Positions 22,741 through 34,896 of a stretch of DNA of 64,000 nt are shown here, piece by piece; the stretch's first letter is position 1, and each line of letters starts with the position of its first letter. Below the pieces are notes generated by a model. The model did not search any database and was not told the origin of the DNA. It was given only the letters and a program-made list of their open reading frames with translations. The position numbers and the translations under genes were made by a program. The stretch is from the NCBI RefSeq assembly GCF_001039355.2, contig NW_019776135.1:665141-729140 (forward strand). The letters run 5' to 3'. This DNA is from Lingula anatina (taxonomy: Eukaryota; Brachiopoda; Lingulata; Lingulida; Lingulidae).

Positions 22741-23825
22741 ATTGAAAATTATACTTAAAATCATGTTCCTCATGGCGTTCATCTCCATCATTTTGGGGTA
22801 GAGTCGCAGGCAGTTAACAACAGATGGCAGAATATATATTAGGCATAGATTATTAATTTATTCATTTGATATAAAACATTGTTTTCTATGAGACAGCATG
22901 AATATCTTATAATTAACGTTCTATTGAATGATCAATAACTCTACACAAAGGACGAGTTGAAAATATAAAATTTATGAGTCCTTTATTCATCACTATTTAA
23001 TTTTTTCATTCATTTTAATTTGTCGTTTTAATTTTTATTTCATTTCTGTTTTAGTGTTATTTCTTCTTAATTAATTATTTTATTTTATTTAATTATATAC
23101 TAATATTTTTGTGATATCCGTGCCCTGTATAGCATGAGCACTAAATTAGTGAGTTTGAGGAAACTGCTGACCTACTTTATCGCAATGTTTTAAATAGGTA
23201 CGTAACAAATGTGCAGCTGTAGACCATGTACGCCCTCACATGACGTGGCATATGAGATTTTGTTCCCTTGGACTCAAGTTCGTCCTGTCAACATGTAGGC
23301 AGTTCGTTATCACACAAAAATCGGGTCACGACAGATTGATACGGTGGAATGTCCATAAGCAACTGGCGTGCACTAGAACCTATACTCGAAATACGGTCAG
23401 TAGCCCTATTGGAATGGATTCTGTATTTAACGCACTTGCTGAGAGCAGTAGCGCCTTGAACTCAGGCGATGACAGTCATACAGCAGTGATGATAGTATTC
23501 TAGTAGTCATTCTGGCCAACAAGCACACACACTACAAACACTTGATATCAATATCAGTTAAGCAATGATTTATTAGGACGAAGGGGTGGGGGCGGACGCG
23601 AAAAGTGCTATAATGTCGGCATTTATAAAGACAGGTTAGGGACCTACCAGTATACACCATGCAGGTTATTTGAACAGGGATCGAATTAATGTCACAACAG
23701 TCAGCTAGTGTGACTGTCCGAGCGGTGACATTGTTAAATGGAACGTCCATTGTACTCTTTATAGGCAGAGCAAAATAACATTGTTTGCAAAAGGTGCGTG
23801 CTGCATCAGGTGTTCCATATTCTAC

Positions 23826-23827
<2 letters not shown>

Positions 23828-23878
<51 letters not shown>
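23828..23878. repeat. (TA)n microsatellite
   Basis: About 25 uninterrupted TA units between synthetase 1 and synthetase 2. The rest of 22308-24158 holds no gene I can support. Confidence 0.97.
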
Positions 23879-23882
<4 letters not shown>

Positions 23883-24158
23883 ATACAGGTATACCAATAT
23901 GTAAAGTGGGTCACCAACGGTGCTATTGCAAGTTGCGGTATACAATAGCGTTTAATAGAGGGGGTCATAGTTATCACACACAAACACGCATTTTACGTTG
24001 AGTGTATATTTTCAAAATGCTCTAAAGATAATCGAATCTTTTCTGCGCTGATTCTGTAGCATCCAATAGTCTATGATTAAAATATGATTTGTAAACATCG
24101 TTGGTGAAAAACTGACCTCAAGTGTGCGTAACGCTGAACTGCTGCCGCAAGTCGTAAA

Positions 24159-24383
24159 GCCCCCTTTTTACAGTGGACGGCGTCCTTACTGCGTCCTGTA
24201 GTACGGTCCCGTTTGAGAGTTAAAAAATTATAATAATTACGTGCCGAAAACTGGCCGATCATTAAGCATTCATTCTGCAACCAAAGCAATGATTGTGTCT
24301 TCTTATTACGACCACAGTGATGCCTGCAGTTTCATCTATCTCACAAAGGACGCAGAAAGGATGCCGTCCAGTGTAAAGGGGGT
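24159..24383. mobile_element. 225-bp inverted-repeat element (MITE) upstream of synthetase 2
   Basis: The left end (GCCCCCTTTTTACAGTGGAC and on to about 24204) is matched in reverse complement by 24341-24383, over about 40 bp with a few mismatches. No reading frame is present. It ends 135 bp before the synthetase 2 ATG, so it may lie in that gene's promoter or 5' intron. Confidence 0.8.
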
Positions 24384-24518
24384 TTAAATCAGAGGTAAAT
24401 TGACAGTGGAATTAATAGTTTCAATCTGTCCTTTCTTACATGCATTGTCATAGCTATTTTGTAATTTTTGAATCAATTCTTTTTTTTTTTATTTCATTCT
24501 ACTTTCATTTCACAGAAA

Positions 24519-26174
24519 ATGGAGAAACCTTTCCCCACCTATGTCCAAGGTCAGAGCCTTACGTTTCTCGATTCTTTCGACAAAATAGCAGAAAAATTCC
24601 CTGAGCGTGACGCATGTATAGTCTACCATGCAAAAGACGTACGCGAGGCTGTGACTTTCTCTGAACTGCGTAAGCAATCAATACAGTTTGCTATCATGCT
24701 GCTCACAAAGGGACTTCGAAAGGGAGATATCGTCGGTCTTCTGTCTACCAATTCTGTGGATTTTGTCGTTGCCTTCCTTGGCTTGTCTCGCATAGGGGCC
24801 CCTGTGCTGATGCTACGGTATGGAAGCACTGCGGAGGAAGTCTGCAGTTTATTGACAAAACATGATTGTAAAGGTTTGGTGGGAAGCATTTATTCAGACC
24901 GGGATGCCGAAGTCATTACAAACATAGAGCAAAAAATGTCAAGGGAACACCGAAATAATACTTTCATCGTGATAAGTCAGATCCTTCTCGACAAGCGTAG
25001 TGCTTTGTGCAGTTCAAAAACTGACGGTGAAAATACTAATTTGTCACATATTCCCGAAGAAATGCATTTTCCCAAGGTAGGGCCAGACGACGCATGCGCC
25101 ATATTTTTCACCTCCGGAAGTACGGGAGAGCCAAAAGCCATACAAAATAACCATCGTGCTTTTGTTGCCAGAACCCGTATAATGCGCGAGTTTTCGTTTA
25201 CAGAAGCAGCTTCTTTCTTTAATGACCGCCCGATGGCGTGGACAGGTGGTGCCTACACAATACTAAACATGTGTATCTTTGGAACATGCGCAGTCACGAT
25301 CAACTCTAACTTCACTGTTGCCAGCGGGGAGGTCGATTTCGTCATGACCATCTTGCGAGATGAAAAATGCACGCATGCCATTCTAATGAATTATCTTCTT
25401 GTGGATTTCATGCATAGCAACAATCCAAACAACAAACCCTCACATCTCAAATATGTCTTAACTGGCGGACAAAAAGCCGACCACGCATCGCTGGTCCATG
25501 TTTTAACCGCATTGCCGACAATAACACTGGTATACCTGTATGGTGTGGGTGAGGCGGGAATTGTTTTGTATCAATGTCATACTGACACGAGCACGTTAGA
25601 TGACGATGGTTTTAATATTCACCAAGGCGCTGACATTAAGCTAATTAACAGCAGTGGTGAAACCGTGGAACCTGGGGCATCGGGAGAGATTTGCATTCGC
25701 TCACCAGCTCTCTTCGAAGGATACCACAATAATTCTGAAGCAACCAGTAAAGCACGGCTTCCAGACAACTGGTTTCGCTCGGGTGACGTGGGAGTCAAAA
25801 GGCAAGATGGAAGAATCGTGCTGCTTGGTCGATCAGATGATATGATAAAGCGAGCAACTGTAAAGGTCTTTCCCGTCGAAGTCGAGAGAGTCCTTCGTCA
25901 ACATCCGTGTATTAAAGAAGTGGTCGTGGTTGGGGTTCCGGATCAGCGTCTATTTGAGGATCTCTGTGCATGCATCATACCACGTGACCCTAAAGCATTC
26001 GACGAAGCCGACTTCCTCATTTGGTGTAAAGCACAATTCTCCGTCGGACCGGATGGTCTCTCTTTGGCGCCATCCTACGTTCTTGTATTTGATCAGTTTC
26101 CAAAGACTAGCACTGGAAAAACCAGCAGGAAGGATCTGAAAGAGGTGGCTAAAGAGCGAGTGCACATTGTGTAA
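24519..26174 (+). CDS. Acyl-CoA synthetase family member, ACSF2-like (paralogue 2)
   Basis: One coding exon of 551 residues, the same length as paralogue 1. Motifs: FTSGSTGEPKA, YGVGEAG, GRSDDMIKR and PKTSTGKTSRKDL with the catalytic Lys. The start is placed at ATG 24519, three bases after a pyrimidine-rich tract ending CACAG (24511-24515), a likely 5'-UTR acceptor. Nucleotides 24695-24887 and 25641-26066 are nearly identical to paralogue 1, while the central region is clearly diverged, which suggests gene conversion. The adenylate-forming chemistry is secure; the natural acid substrate is not known. Confidence 0.92.
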   Translation: MEKPFPTYVQGQSLTFLDSFDKIAEKFPERDACIVYHAKDVREAVTFSELRKQSIQFAIMLLTKGLRKGDIVGLLSTNSVDFVVAFLGLSRIGAPVLMLRYGSTAEEVCSLLTKHDCKGLVGSIYSDRDAEVITNIEQKMSREHRNNTFIVISQILLDKRSALCSSKTDGENTNLSHIPEEMHFPKVGPDDACAIFFTSGSTGEPKAIQNNHRAFVARTRIMREFSFTEAASFFNDRPMAWTGGAYTILNMCIFGTCAVTINSNFTVASGEVDFVMTILRDEKCTHAILMNYLLVDFMHSNNPNNKPSHLKYVLTGGQKADHASLVHVLTALPTITLVYLYGVGEAGIVLYQCHTDTSTLDDDGFNIHQGADIKLINSSGETVEPGASGEICIRSPALFEGYHNNSEATSKARLPDNWFRSGDVGVKRQDGRIVLLGRSDDMIKRATVKVFPVEVERVLRQHPCIKEVVVVGVPDQRLFEDLCACIIPRDPKAFDEADFLIWCKAQFSVGPDGLSLAPSYVLVFDQFPKTSTGKTSRKDLKEVAKERVHIV

Positions 26175-26579
26175 GCAAATAGCGCAGGATTGTTCAAAGT
26201 GCAGAAATGTGTGCTGTTTAGAAACTGGGAAATATAGACTAATTTTAATTAAAATGTCGGAAGCACAAGTTATGACATCACCTGGATCGGACGCATTTGA
26301 GTTGTCAAGCTTTGTCGAATTTATGTAGTTTTACTGAAAAAAAAACGAGTGCATTTTATAGATTTACATGTCATTCGAAGAACACTTGGGAGTGAAAGAC
26401 AAATCTTCTTTATTTAGGGTTCGACAACACCATCAACATTGTACATGAGCTTTTTGACACCGTTTTCATATCTGTATTCATTTTATGAAATGACAAAAGG
26501 TTAAAGTGTATTAAAGTCACAAGTAACATAAGACACATCGTCAAAAGACAACAAAGTCACAACCTAAGTAACAGACGTA

Positions 26580-26585
26580 AATAAA
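26580..26585 (+). terminator. Candidate polyadenylation signal, synthetase 2
   Basis: AATAAA about 405 bp after the stop codon. Confidence 0.4.
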
Positions 26586-27178
26586 AATGCATCCCTCCCC
26601 ACAGCTCGTCTTCATGGAAACAATTCATCGACAGTTATAGATAAATTATTCCATCTGTGAAATATTATTGTTAAGCCTAATGCCTAGATATCAAGTATAA
26701 TAACTAATGTGCTTCTTTTTGCTATTATGATCACGGCAAAACACTTATCCGGATGGAAATCCATTGTCCCTTGATAGATAACAATAACTAAATAATCTTT
26801 AAAACGAGGCTTTTGTACGGAGAATGGACGATCTGTACATTGTCATGTAAATCAGACAAGCATTCTGGTGAAATGTGTTCAGGTAGGACCATAGTCAGTG
26901 CAAAACGGAGAAGAAAGAAGTACCATGCCACATGTAGGCCCAACATACTGACGACGGCAACAATCTCCTGTACATGTAAGTACTGTAAGGTGTACTTGTA
27001 ATGAGGGATTGCCTCATCTGCGTTGACCGTAAGTGTATTTTACCAAAATAGTACATTTTGAAATTAAGTTATTATGACGATGCAGGCAACTTGGGGTGAA
27101 CGATACGTTACCTTAAATTTTCAAAACCGACTTGCCGTTTTATTCAATGGTTTTATTATTCTCTGTTATTTTTCCAGA

Positions 27179-27270
27179 AGAGACGCATTTGCCAATAAAG
27201 ACGTATGTGGTTTGTGCCAGCTGTGTAAAGACCTGAACGAGTTTCACCAGTGTAAAACGACCAGACAGGT
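27179..27270 (+). CDS. Possible isolated Cys-rich exon (TNFR-repeat-like), unassigned
   Basis: A 92-bp open segment lies between an AG (TTTTTCCAG) and a GT (CAGGTAATC). It encodes DVCGLCQLCKDLNEFHQC followed by KTTRQ. The CxxCxxC...C spacing recalls a TNF-receptor cysteine-rich repeat. Nearby frames at 26813 (TICTLSCKSDKHSGEMC) and 27860-27910 (MCQDCLGCRSL) are also Cys-rich, but I could not join them in frame. It may be a fragment of a gene, a decayed gene, or chance. Confidence 0.25.
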
Positions 27271-30079
27271 AATCCCATTTGCTGCCCTTTAATACGCTCA
27301 TTTTATTGTTGATGACACCGATCTCTTTTCTATCAAACCCACCCACACAAAAAAAAAAAAAAAAAGCCAAACAAGACAAAACCAAGTCGCTTTTATTCCT
27401 GTGCCCTACCAATTAGGTCTGTGGTAACATTATCTTCGCCTTTTGTTTTATATTTTCCTAGAAGCAAGACATTGTCTTATCTCCCCCCCCCCTCCCCTTC
27501 TGCCATGTCTAAATTTATTTACTTTCATTTCTTTGAATATCTGCGTAATCCAAGCACCTGTATCATTTTTACTGTGCTTATATATGAATCTTAATTAATT
27601 ATGTTGCTGTTAAGCATGGTATACAGAGTATAAAAGAATAGAAATGATACTATTATAAGGCGTGTGATTGAATAAAACCTGTTACATAAATATTCGTAGA
27701 GTTTAGAAATTAAATACAATTCCTTAAAACAATGCTATGTAAACCGCTTACACATCGTTCCGGGCATCTAAATATTTCGTTTTATTTCAGTGACTCTTAA
27801 CCACCATAACGAGGCGGATGGATATGCTTCCTCCTCCAGAGACATCAGATTCACTTACGACATCGCCCGCCTCCATGTGCCAAGATTGTCTCGGTTGCCG
27901 AAGTTTGTCTTCTGGTTAATTGCAGGGTTGACGTTTAATATGGAATATAATGATTACTCTCGGTTGTACTATTCAAAACGTGTATCAAGTGATAAATGGA
28001 CGTATCCAGCATTTTAATTCATGAAATTCTGAACAAGAAAAGAAAGTGGTGGACTAAAGCTATGTTAAACGTCAACCCTGATTTAATATCCTACATGTAA
28101 AAAGATACAAAGGAAACCTTTTCGTAATACACGTTGTGTTCAGTTGAAGGAGACAGCGATGTGCATAGTTACAATAATCTAATTAAGGTGTACCCAAGAT
28201 TATAGCAATTCAAAAATTATATTGACATTGTTATGAAACTGGCTAAATGCGTTTATTTTTTTGCAGAATTGCCTTAACGTATTGAAGCGATCTTTCTCAA
28301 CACTGTGAATATGAATATGCGATTGTAACGCATGCTAAGAACCTTTGTTTCTCTGTATTTTTACACTCTGTGTGTGTGTGTCCAGAGACAGAACCATATT
28401 TTCAGTGCTGGAGGGGGTCAATATGTTAGTTTAAAGAAATGTTAAACCAGATGATGGATAGAAAAAAATTCCCGAAATAATTTTGTATTTGTTAATGCAA
28501 TAGGAGAATATGTACGGTGTGTTGATGATAAGAAAATGTCCCTACTTGGGCTACGCGCATTGAGTTCATTTAAGTGTTGTTCTCAAGTTTTTTTCGCTAT
28601 CAGAAGTAGAAATGGTAAATGTTTACAAAAAAATCGGTCAATTATAGGCAGTCATTTATTCCACATCTTTTCACTATTAAAAGGTCGATGTAGGACTGGC
28701 ATTTGTCATAACCTTTGAGAGATTTTGAAAAATCCTTATCTTATTGTAGCATTGTTATTGAAAGCTCAATTTGGGTAGGGTTCACAAGTATACCTAAAAA
28801 CAAATGCAGTTTTATAACCCGCCTTCTTTGGTCAGTCTTGTACAAATAAAATATGAAACAATTTTATTGGAAATTTGCAAAAAAGTATTCAATATGATAA
28901 TACATAACACTTAGTTTTGGTAGATTATTTTAGGAGTTCTTGTGGTTTGGTCAGTGACTATTATCTACCGTACTATTATCTAAGGAAATACCTTATGACT
29001 GCATTTTGTTTCTCCTAAGGACTAGACATTCCATATTCCATCAAAAATGAATATAATTTCACTGTTTAGTTTGAAATGTCCAGTCAAAGTTTGTTTTTAA
29101 TCAAGGGGTGATTGAGAAAGAAATATCTTATTTGATGTCAGTCCTGCACGTCCTGTTGGGTTATTTTATAACTGAGTGTCCCTGGATCACGGAGCACCAA
29201 AAATGGGAGTTCAGTTTGTTAGAATTTTCTAAATGAATGTGACGAGTTCTTTCGTACTTATTGATTTTTTATAACCTTTTCAACTTTGTTTGGATATCAT
29301 TCTTTTAAATGGCTCTGGCTGGGATAAGCTTGTAAACTGACCGTGTATTTATGCCGTTCCTGATTCACATGCTGTGCAATTTTAGGTTTTTACTCAACGC
29401 ACTTATTTTGGAACTTTTTTTTATGAAGAAAAAAATAATGTTAAACCTTAGATGGGCGCAGTAAACATTTCATCTAAAATGGGGGTGGGACTGGTTTTGT
29501 ATATGAATGTGACCATCAGCAGGACGGCATAGAACGAGGTTTATACGTGCGTGCGGACGGGGGTAACCCTTACCTTGTACAAAAAAGTTCTTCTATTACA
29601 TTTGTCATCAATTGTAAGACAAGCACTGTCAACTGAACTGAAGCTGACGAGTACATGAATATAGCCAATTTTCCAGTTTGTATGTTAATTCTTGCCTAAA
29701 CCCTGTATATTTAATATTCTGGTTATACAGCATTATGTCGATTATAGTATTCCTAAACTTTTTTTATAGAGCCAAAGAATTACAATCTTAAGCAGCAAAG
29801 TTCGAAATGCATAAAATATTTGGCATTTCTTTTTTTAGAGATAGTGGACATTTAAAAGTATGTTTATTATTTGTTCATATTACAAAACATTAATATATAA
29901 TTCAAAATACGTTGCAGGTGGTGACTGGTAATATAGAGATTAAAAATGTACTTGTATGGTATTGATACTTTTGTGATACTCTTTATGCTACAATTGTTAG
30001 AATTGATTTGGACAATAATAAACGCTAATATGTATACTTTGTGTCTATGAGCAAAATGTGAAATTTTTCTGTTGCAGCT

Positions 30080-30330
30080 TTCTTTTCTGTAGTTCCTCGA
30101 TTCGAACCGGTGTCTGGTACTTACTATTCTCTGCATACTATTCCGCCTTCTTACCTACTGAGCAACTGACTCTGCCCACGACCACAGCGTCGCATATTCA
30201 TTTTGTACAAGTTGAAGTCTCTTATTTTGATTTTTTTAAGCAAAAGGTAATTTGCTTGGACCCAGGACCACCGGGATTTGAACCGGGATCTGCTGACTCA
30301 GAGGCAAGCGTGCTATCCACTCCTCTAAGT
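30080..30330 (-). repeat. Two degenerate tRNA-like segments (SINE or tRNA pseudogenes)
   Basis: On the minus strand, CCCGGTTCAAATCCCGG (about 30270-30290) and CACCGGTTCGAATCGAGG (about 30090-30110) look like T-arms. Each is preceded by D-arm-like GGAGTGGATAGC or GCTCAGTAGGTAAG. Neither forms a proper acceptor or anticodon stem, so these are not functional tRNA genes. Confidence 0.45.
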
Positions 30331-31539
30331 GTTCCCACCCACCCTCCCCCGGTAGAATTTCTTCTTATAGTAACCAAGGGATAATTCTAAAAGCATTTCA
30401 GTGAGGGGAAAACCAATCACTAGATTACCACCGACCCATACAACTGTCAATGAATACACTAAGGCATTTTGCATATTTTCAAGTTTTTTATTAAGATTAA
30501 GAGCAAAACAAATTCCCATTTATGTATTTATTTCATTTTAAAAGAATCTCCACAAAACTGCATTCTTGGAACATGAACTTTATAAGTTCGGAATGTTTCA
30601 GTTTGTAAAATAAAATTATGGATATCTGAACTAGAACTCACTCAAAGTGCGGGAACATGTTTCTATTCATTCGGTTGTGACAAATAAACTATAGACTCAT
30701 TAAACTACTGACTAATGTATTTAATGTTCTAAATATCAAATGAAATATTTCAGAAAAGGCAATGACGTATAAGTACAATTTCTTCCTAAAAAACAATTGC
30801 AGACAAAATATATCAGAAAAAGCTATGACACATTTGTACAATTTCTTCCTCAAAACACAATGGCAGATCTAGCATCTCCCTCCCCACTGCCCCGCCCGCC
30901 GGAAAAGGGGGCCGGGGTGAAAAAGAGGCCCACTTAGGACTTACATACTACTAGATTTACACGAATATCAAAATGTCACCCCTTCGTCCCAAATTCGCCA
31001 TTGTTTTGTTTCTCACTTTATAATCAAAACATATGAATATTTTCTCTAATGTTCCTTTGCCAAAATGTCAACGACGTTTATAAAATGATTTAGCCAGTAA
31101 TTACAGTTAGCAGATCTTGGTAAAATCGAGGAACAGATCACGATATTACATTATATTGACATATATGACATAATATTACCGATATTACTTCACTCCATTG
31201 ATTTTCATTTATAAAAATTGTAATACGAATTTACCTTTCTTAATATAAATCGTTTTCCTGTACCTGCTGGTCTAGAAAATAAGTTGCTGTAGGGTAAATA
31301 AAAGGGCAAATAAAAAGTAAATATTTGAAAATATGAAAAGTTTCAATCCCATGAATGCTCCCTCATCTTTACGCAAAAAATTACAATTGCTTTACGAGTA
31401 GAGATGTCATTAATATTTTACGATAAAACGTTTTTTTATCGTACAATCTAGGAACCAATAATTCAGAAAATGAATATCAAAAGTTTTAAAGATGCATATT
31501 AAGCGAGTAATTGTCAGATTATTTCCTTTCAACCCCTCC

Positions 31540-31740
31540 AAATGGCACCATTTAGTTTTAAAAACATGTATAAAAGAAAAACAACAGTTTCGTTACATCA
31601 CTTCTCGAAAAGTCGAATTTGCACATATTTTTTCTGTTAACCTTCTGTGTTGTGCGGACAAGAGGAAAATAAATAGACCAAAGGTCAGTTTTAAGGCCTT
31701 TTTCTGTTTTCCATTAGAGAGCTTAATTTTTTGCTTCTTT
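31540..31740. repeat. Diverged dispersed repeat shared with the EDEM1 introns
   Basis: Starting at AAATGGCACCATTTAGTTTT, this region aligns loosely with 4821-5010 and 8140-8330. They share CACCATTTAGTTT, a following TATAAAA, and a later CTTTCTGTGCTGT/CTTCTGTGTTGT block. Family unknown. Confidence 0.45.
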
Positions 31741-34214
31741 TGATTTGTGTATTTGTTGTGTTTTGTTAGAAACTAGTACAAATAATTTACAAAAGTTTCA
31801 AGGAATTTACTCTCCCTTCATATGCATCTTTCAATGTAACATTATTATTTGGATTGATGAATCAATTGAGGTAAATACTAAAAAAAAATAAAAAATATAT
31901 ATTCCGTTTTATGCACAGAAAAACCGATAATATGAGCTTTTCCAGAGTATAGAAATCTTTACAATTGAAGACTTAATTTTGTGAACTCTATAGACTTCAC
32001 TTAATAACTAAAATAATGGGTTGTTTTTAACAAAATGATTTCTTTAACTCAACAAGACGACAAGACGACACATTTTCAAATTTAAAGATAAAATGTCTTT
32101 TTATCTGAGTATCAAAAGAAAAACGAGCCTTAAAATCACACAGTGAGCGTTAGACAAGTAAATAGTGAACTTAATTCTTCTGGAAATTTCAACACTTTCC
32201 CTAACAAACAAGGTGTGCCACATCAAAATCCGTCCAGAGAATTATGATCCATCAAAACAGTTTTAGAGTTGCTAAGTTGCTAGTGTTAGAGTCACTCTCA
32301 TAATGGAGATAGAGACCAGTGAATTTCACTCGTGACGGTAAAAATAAAAAAATTAGAGCTAGAAAACTACTGTTGATTCTTTTTTCTCGACCGTTTTAGA
32401 TGGTGTACCTTAAAACGCGCATTGTATACCTTTACAATCAAATTTAGAATCCCAAACGTTGAAAGTGAGTTGAAAATTTTATAAAACTAAAATTTGCAAA
32501 AAATTAATTATTCGGTGTAATTTTGTTAACTTAAAATTTAACTGGATAAAGGGATTGATTCCCTGTAGTGTATCACTAATAACACTAACAACTTGAGGCT
32601 ACTTTAATATCCATCCAAATTATTTTTCGCCACAAAATTTAAGAACCCTAATCATGAAAAGTTCAAAAATACATCAACATGGTTTCAAGGTCACAATCTG
32701 TCTGGATACTCACAAAGGTCAAACTGAACTTTAAACTGATTTTTTCTAGAATAGTCCATATTTGTGCGCACTTTATCGCATCAGAACGTAACGGCAGTTC
32801 ACCATGTGCTCCCTTGCTGTGGAATACGGAACATATCTCAGGTCCGGTCAATGTGCAATTGTCACAGCGTCAAACCTGAAAGTAATATTAGAGTAGTACA
32901 CGTTACATTTAAAAATCTCAAAATCGGGGAAATCTTTTTTAATAACATGAAAAGTGTATTTGGACAGAGCGTTTTGAATTAAGAGCATGATGCTGACGGA
33001 GGGCATATAGATGGTAGAATATTGCAAGCAGAATCACAATCCATTTCAAACAACAATTTGCCCCATGTGCATTGAAGGGCTAATCTTAAATCTTTCACAC
33101 AGAAACAGTATAACAATAGTTCAGTTTATATATTTTAACGGATTGAAATATTACAGCTTATTTGCGAAACCGTGCCAAAATTCGAAATGGAAGTAAATTT
33201 CTAAATTATTATTAAATTAAGGAACGGAAGTAGGCCTATATTGCTGTACCTCTATAGTGTTCGTTGATGCGACTACCAACCATTCCCTTATTAAATATAA
33301 GCCTACTAATAGCCAGGATTTCCGCAGCATTTATCATTAAATGGCTTTTCCTCACGTAACCCTTTTTTTCTGGCACTACTACTGTATTTTTATGAACAGA
33401 GTTGAAATTAACGAGGCACGTGAAGGAGTAGAGAAGTTAGGGGAAAGCGAAGTGTTATTTATACAAACTTTTAGCATGCAGGTATCAGTACTCCTCAAAA
33501 GTGAATCATAAATAAGCTATAGATCTTCAAATTATCAACTTTATATTTTTAACGTTATATTGAATAGGTTAAAACTGGGATATTCGTTAATTTATTACCT
33601 AGACCGCCACGGACCCATCCCTGACCTGATCCCAGAGCAGGAGAAGTGAAATATCTTTCTAGAGAGCCGGTTCAATTAGTGTCATGCAGGGGGAGGAGGC
33701 AGGATGAAGTCGGTGCCTTTCGTGTTCAACTCTCTCGAGACATTATCTGATAGATAGAGCTTTATTTATAGTTTACTAAGATAAAAATACATACAATGCT
33801 TTGTGCACAACATATTCAAAATAGTGCAGAATAAAAAAAACCCTGACCTTTACCCACCCCTAAAGAAATGATATCACTTATATGCATATGAAGGTCACTG
33901 ATTTGCATTGTTTTGTCCACTGCATGCTTTATCTGAGCAGTGTTTGACCAACCAGACCGTACTTCAGCGCCATCTGGAAGAAAAAAATGATCGCCTCTGC
34001 TGCAATCGGAGGTGTAGAACATTTTACCGCAAATTTTAGGGTCATGAAATGACCAGAAAATCATTGTTAATGTACAACTTGCAAGTTATCAGCATGACGA
34101 ATCATGAGCTTTGAAACATGCACTTTTCTCATATACATAAATATTTACACAGTTTATTACTCACTGTTCACATAAAAAGGTTTAAATGCACATGTAAGAG
34201 TTTTATGCCTGTAA

Positions 34215-34263
<49 letters not shown>
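34215..34263. repeat. (AAT)n microsatellite
   Basis: About 14-16 AAT units with slight interruption. Confidence 0.95.
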
Positions 34264-34265
<2 letters not shown>

Positions 34266-34625
34266 TACTTTAACTTTCTATCAGTTGATTCAATCGAGCG
34301 GATTTCATATTTCATTCTGTTGGACCAGATGGCTCCATAAGTTTTAAGACAAATTTTTTCAAGTTTTATAAAAGTTGATCTACTGATCGCAAATGTGGAA
34401 ATGTTTTGAATGCGTTGTAGTTTGTATCTGTTTCTTGAAACTTTCATGTAAAAGAGAGTTGAAGTAGAAGTAGAAGTAGTGCGGCAGGATGAGAAAGGTG
34501 CACGTGATTACGAATTAAGCTTAAGTTCCTAATGTTATATAGGGCAGTTATGCACACGCTATTAATTTGCTTGTTAATGGAAAGTGTTCCAAGTATAAAA
34601 ACACCAAGGTCCTTGCTCTCTTCCT

Positions 34626-34627
<2 letters not shown>

Positions 34628-34708
<81 letters not shown>

Positions 34709-34711
34709 CAC
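34628..34711. repeat. Compound (CT)n(CA)n microsatellite
   Basis: About 20 CT units followed by about 20 CA units, ending ACGTGC. Frames reading through it are artefacts. Confidence 0.97.
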
Positions 34712-34896
34712 GTGCATTAAGAACATCACAAGCCATTTCAGGATTATATGTGGTGTTTCGTGTACGGCTTGGCGTATAACACAAATGAAAAAAGCAGTGT
34801 CTCGCGCGTTTTCACTTCACCATGCACGGTATACTACATATTAGAGACATATGAACAAGTAAATACTACGACTGTATAGAAGGATCTTCTATTCTG

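Larger units (their letters stand above)
28020..34200. other. Gene-poor intergenic DNA
   Basis: Long AT-rich spacer. Contents recognised: tRNA-like remnants at 30080-30330, a dispersed repeat at 31540-31740 resembling one in the EDEM1 intron, and short homopolymers. Open frames are all under 110 codons and show no family resemblance. Confidence 0.6.

Noticed and set aside
23532-24001. Frames with IYIYIY runs on both strands
   Set aside because: Artefacts of the TA microsatellite.
27790-28017. 75-codon frame after an AG acceptor
   Set aside because: No family resemblance, and it does not join in frame with the Cys-rich exon upstream.
30240-30330. A functional tRNA gene on the minus strand
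   Set aside because: The T-arm is recognisable, but the acceptor stem is absent and the anticodon stem does not pair; recorded as a remnant.
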